A DNA stretch of 6,379 bases from Nitrospira sp. (GTDB lineage Bacteria; Nitrospirota; Nitrospiria; Nitrospirales; Nitrospiraceae), in NCBI GenBank assembly GCA_025360665.1, contig JANYBU010000087.1:1-6379 (forward strand), in the 5' to 3' direction. Numbering within the stretch: position 1 is the stretch's first letter; each line of letters opens with the position of its first letter. A model generated the notes under the pieces. It saw only the letters and a list, made by a program, of their open reading frames with translations, was not told the DNA's origin and did not search any database. Positions 5,945-6,379 of this stretch are shown in pieces. Position numbers and translations under genes: made by a program.

Positions 5945-5978
5945 GGTTAAGGCCGAGGGAAGCATCTCAGCCTCAACC
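5945..5978 (+). other. Intercistronic hairpin between atpE and atpF
   Basis: Bases 5945-5957 pair with 5966-5978 in a 13-position stem with 11 Watson-Crick pairs and two A-C mismatches, around the 8-base loop GGAAGCAT. It starts 17 bases after the atpE stop and ends 21 bases before the atpF ATG. What follows is CTTTCTG, too short a T-tract for a convincing terminator, and the downstream gene is a needed part of the operon. A partial terminator, RNase stop or 3' stabiliser for atpE is more likely. Confidence 0.55.
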
Positions 5979-5999
5979 GCAGCCTTTCTGATGTGAACT

Positions 6000-6379
6000 A
6001 TGCCGCAGTTTGAATCTCACTTTTTTTCTTCCCTGATTTTCTGGGAAGTTCTGTCGTTCGCGATTCTCTTTTTCGTGCTCTACAAGTTTGCTTTCCCCGG
6101 CATCTTGGGCGCGCTTGAAGACCGGGAAAAGAAAATTAAGGACAGTCTCGATCAAGCCGAGCGTCATCGGTCAGAGGCCGAACGGAAACTCAAGGAGTAC
6201 GAGGCCAAGCTGAACACCGCTGCGAAAGAGGCAGAAGGAATTCTGGCTGCCGCAAAGGAACGGGCGCAGCGGCTCATGGAGGAAAATGAGCAGCGGCTGA
6301 CGACCGAAGCCGAGCGGATCAAGGGTGACGCGACGCGTGAAATCGATCATGAACGTCGCAAAGCGATTCAGGACATTCG
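6000..6379 (+). CDS. atpF: F-type ATP synthase Fo subunit b, 3'-truncated by window edge
   Basis: Peripheral-stalk subunit that tethers F1 to subunit a. Visible are 126 residues with no stop: an N-terminal membrane helix (about 11-33, FWEVLSFAILFFVLYKFAF), the short Pro-Gly hinge PGILGALEDREKKI (33-46), then a long charged coiled coil rich in Glu, Lys, Arg and Ala. Complete b subunits are about 155-180 residues, so a few tens of residues are missing. MPQF and the FW in the membrane helix are also seen in b' subunits, so whether a second b-type gene follows cannot be told. The start is firm: an in-frame TGA lies 6-4 bases before the ATG and no other ATG occurs until residue 92. There is no recognisable Shine-Dalgarno in the preceding 20 bases, unlike atpE. 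Delta, alpha, gamma, beta and epsilon genes would be expected downstream, or elsewhere. Confidence 0.95.
   Translation, partial: MPQFESHFFSSLIFWEVLSFAILFFVLYKFAFPGILGALEDREKKIKDSLDQAERHRSEAERKLKEYEAKLNTAAKEAEGILAAAKERAQRLMEENEQRLTTEAERIKGDATREIDHERRKAIQDI

Noticed and set aside
1..6379. CRISPR, insertion sequence, tRNA/rRNA, defence or phage genes
   Set aside because: No regularly spaced repeats, terminal inverted repeats, transposase motifs or RNA-gene signatures were seen; all sizeable coding regions are explained by known housekeeping families.

Overview
The window is an ordinary housekeeping stretch of a GC-rich bacterial chromosome. It is densely coded, has no RNA gene, insertion sequence, CRISPR array or phage gene, and no stretch over 300 bases lacks a gene. 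Gene content and the sequences of AtpE, AtpB and the PabB-type enzyme suggest a Nitrospirota (Nitrospira-like) bacterium. That placement is recalled family resemblance, not a database result, and is only moderately secure.

Layout. (1) Positions 1-1358, plus strand: the 3' three-quarters or so of nadB (L-aspartate oxidase, NAD biosynthesis), cut by the window edge. (2) Positions 1294-2004, minus strand: a secreted lytic transglycosylase, convergent with nadB and overlapping its 3' end by 65 bases. (3) Positions 2118-4480, minus strand: a two-gene unit of a chorismate-amination enzyme (PabB-type) followed 2 bases later by a class-IV PLP enzyme (probably 4-amino-4-deoxychorismate lyase, PabC). 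Together they would turn chorismate into p-aminobenzoate for folate; the glutaminase partner PabA/TrpG is not here. (4) Positions 4481-4659: a divergent promoter region with a credible minus-strand promoter for pabB and a credible plus-strand promoter for the atp genes. (5) Positions 4660-6379, plus strand: the start of an F-type ATP synthase operon in the order atpI/Z-like, atpB (a), atpE (c), atpF (b, cut by the window end), i.e. the membrane Fo sector. Ion-site residues in the c subunit point to proton rather than sodium coupling.

No undescribed system is apparent. The observations most worth a second look are small: two hairpins that bracket the atpE cistron, a promoter placed so close to the transglycosylase start that its mRNA may be leaderless, an alanine in the PIAGT motif of the PabB-type enzyme where E. 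coli PabB has its lysine nucleophile, and a short palindrome in the divergent pab/atp promoter region.
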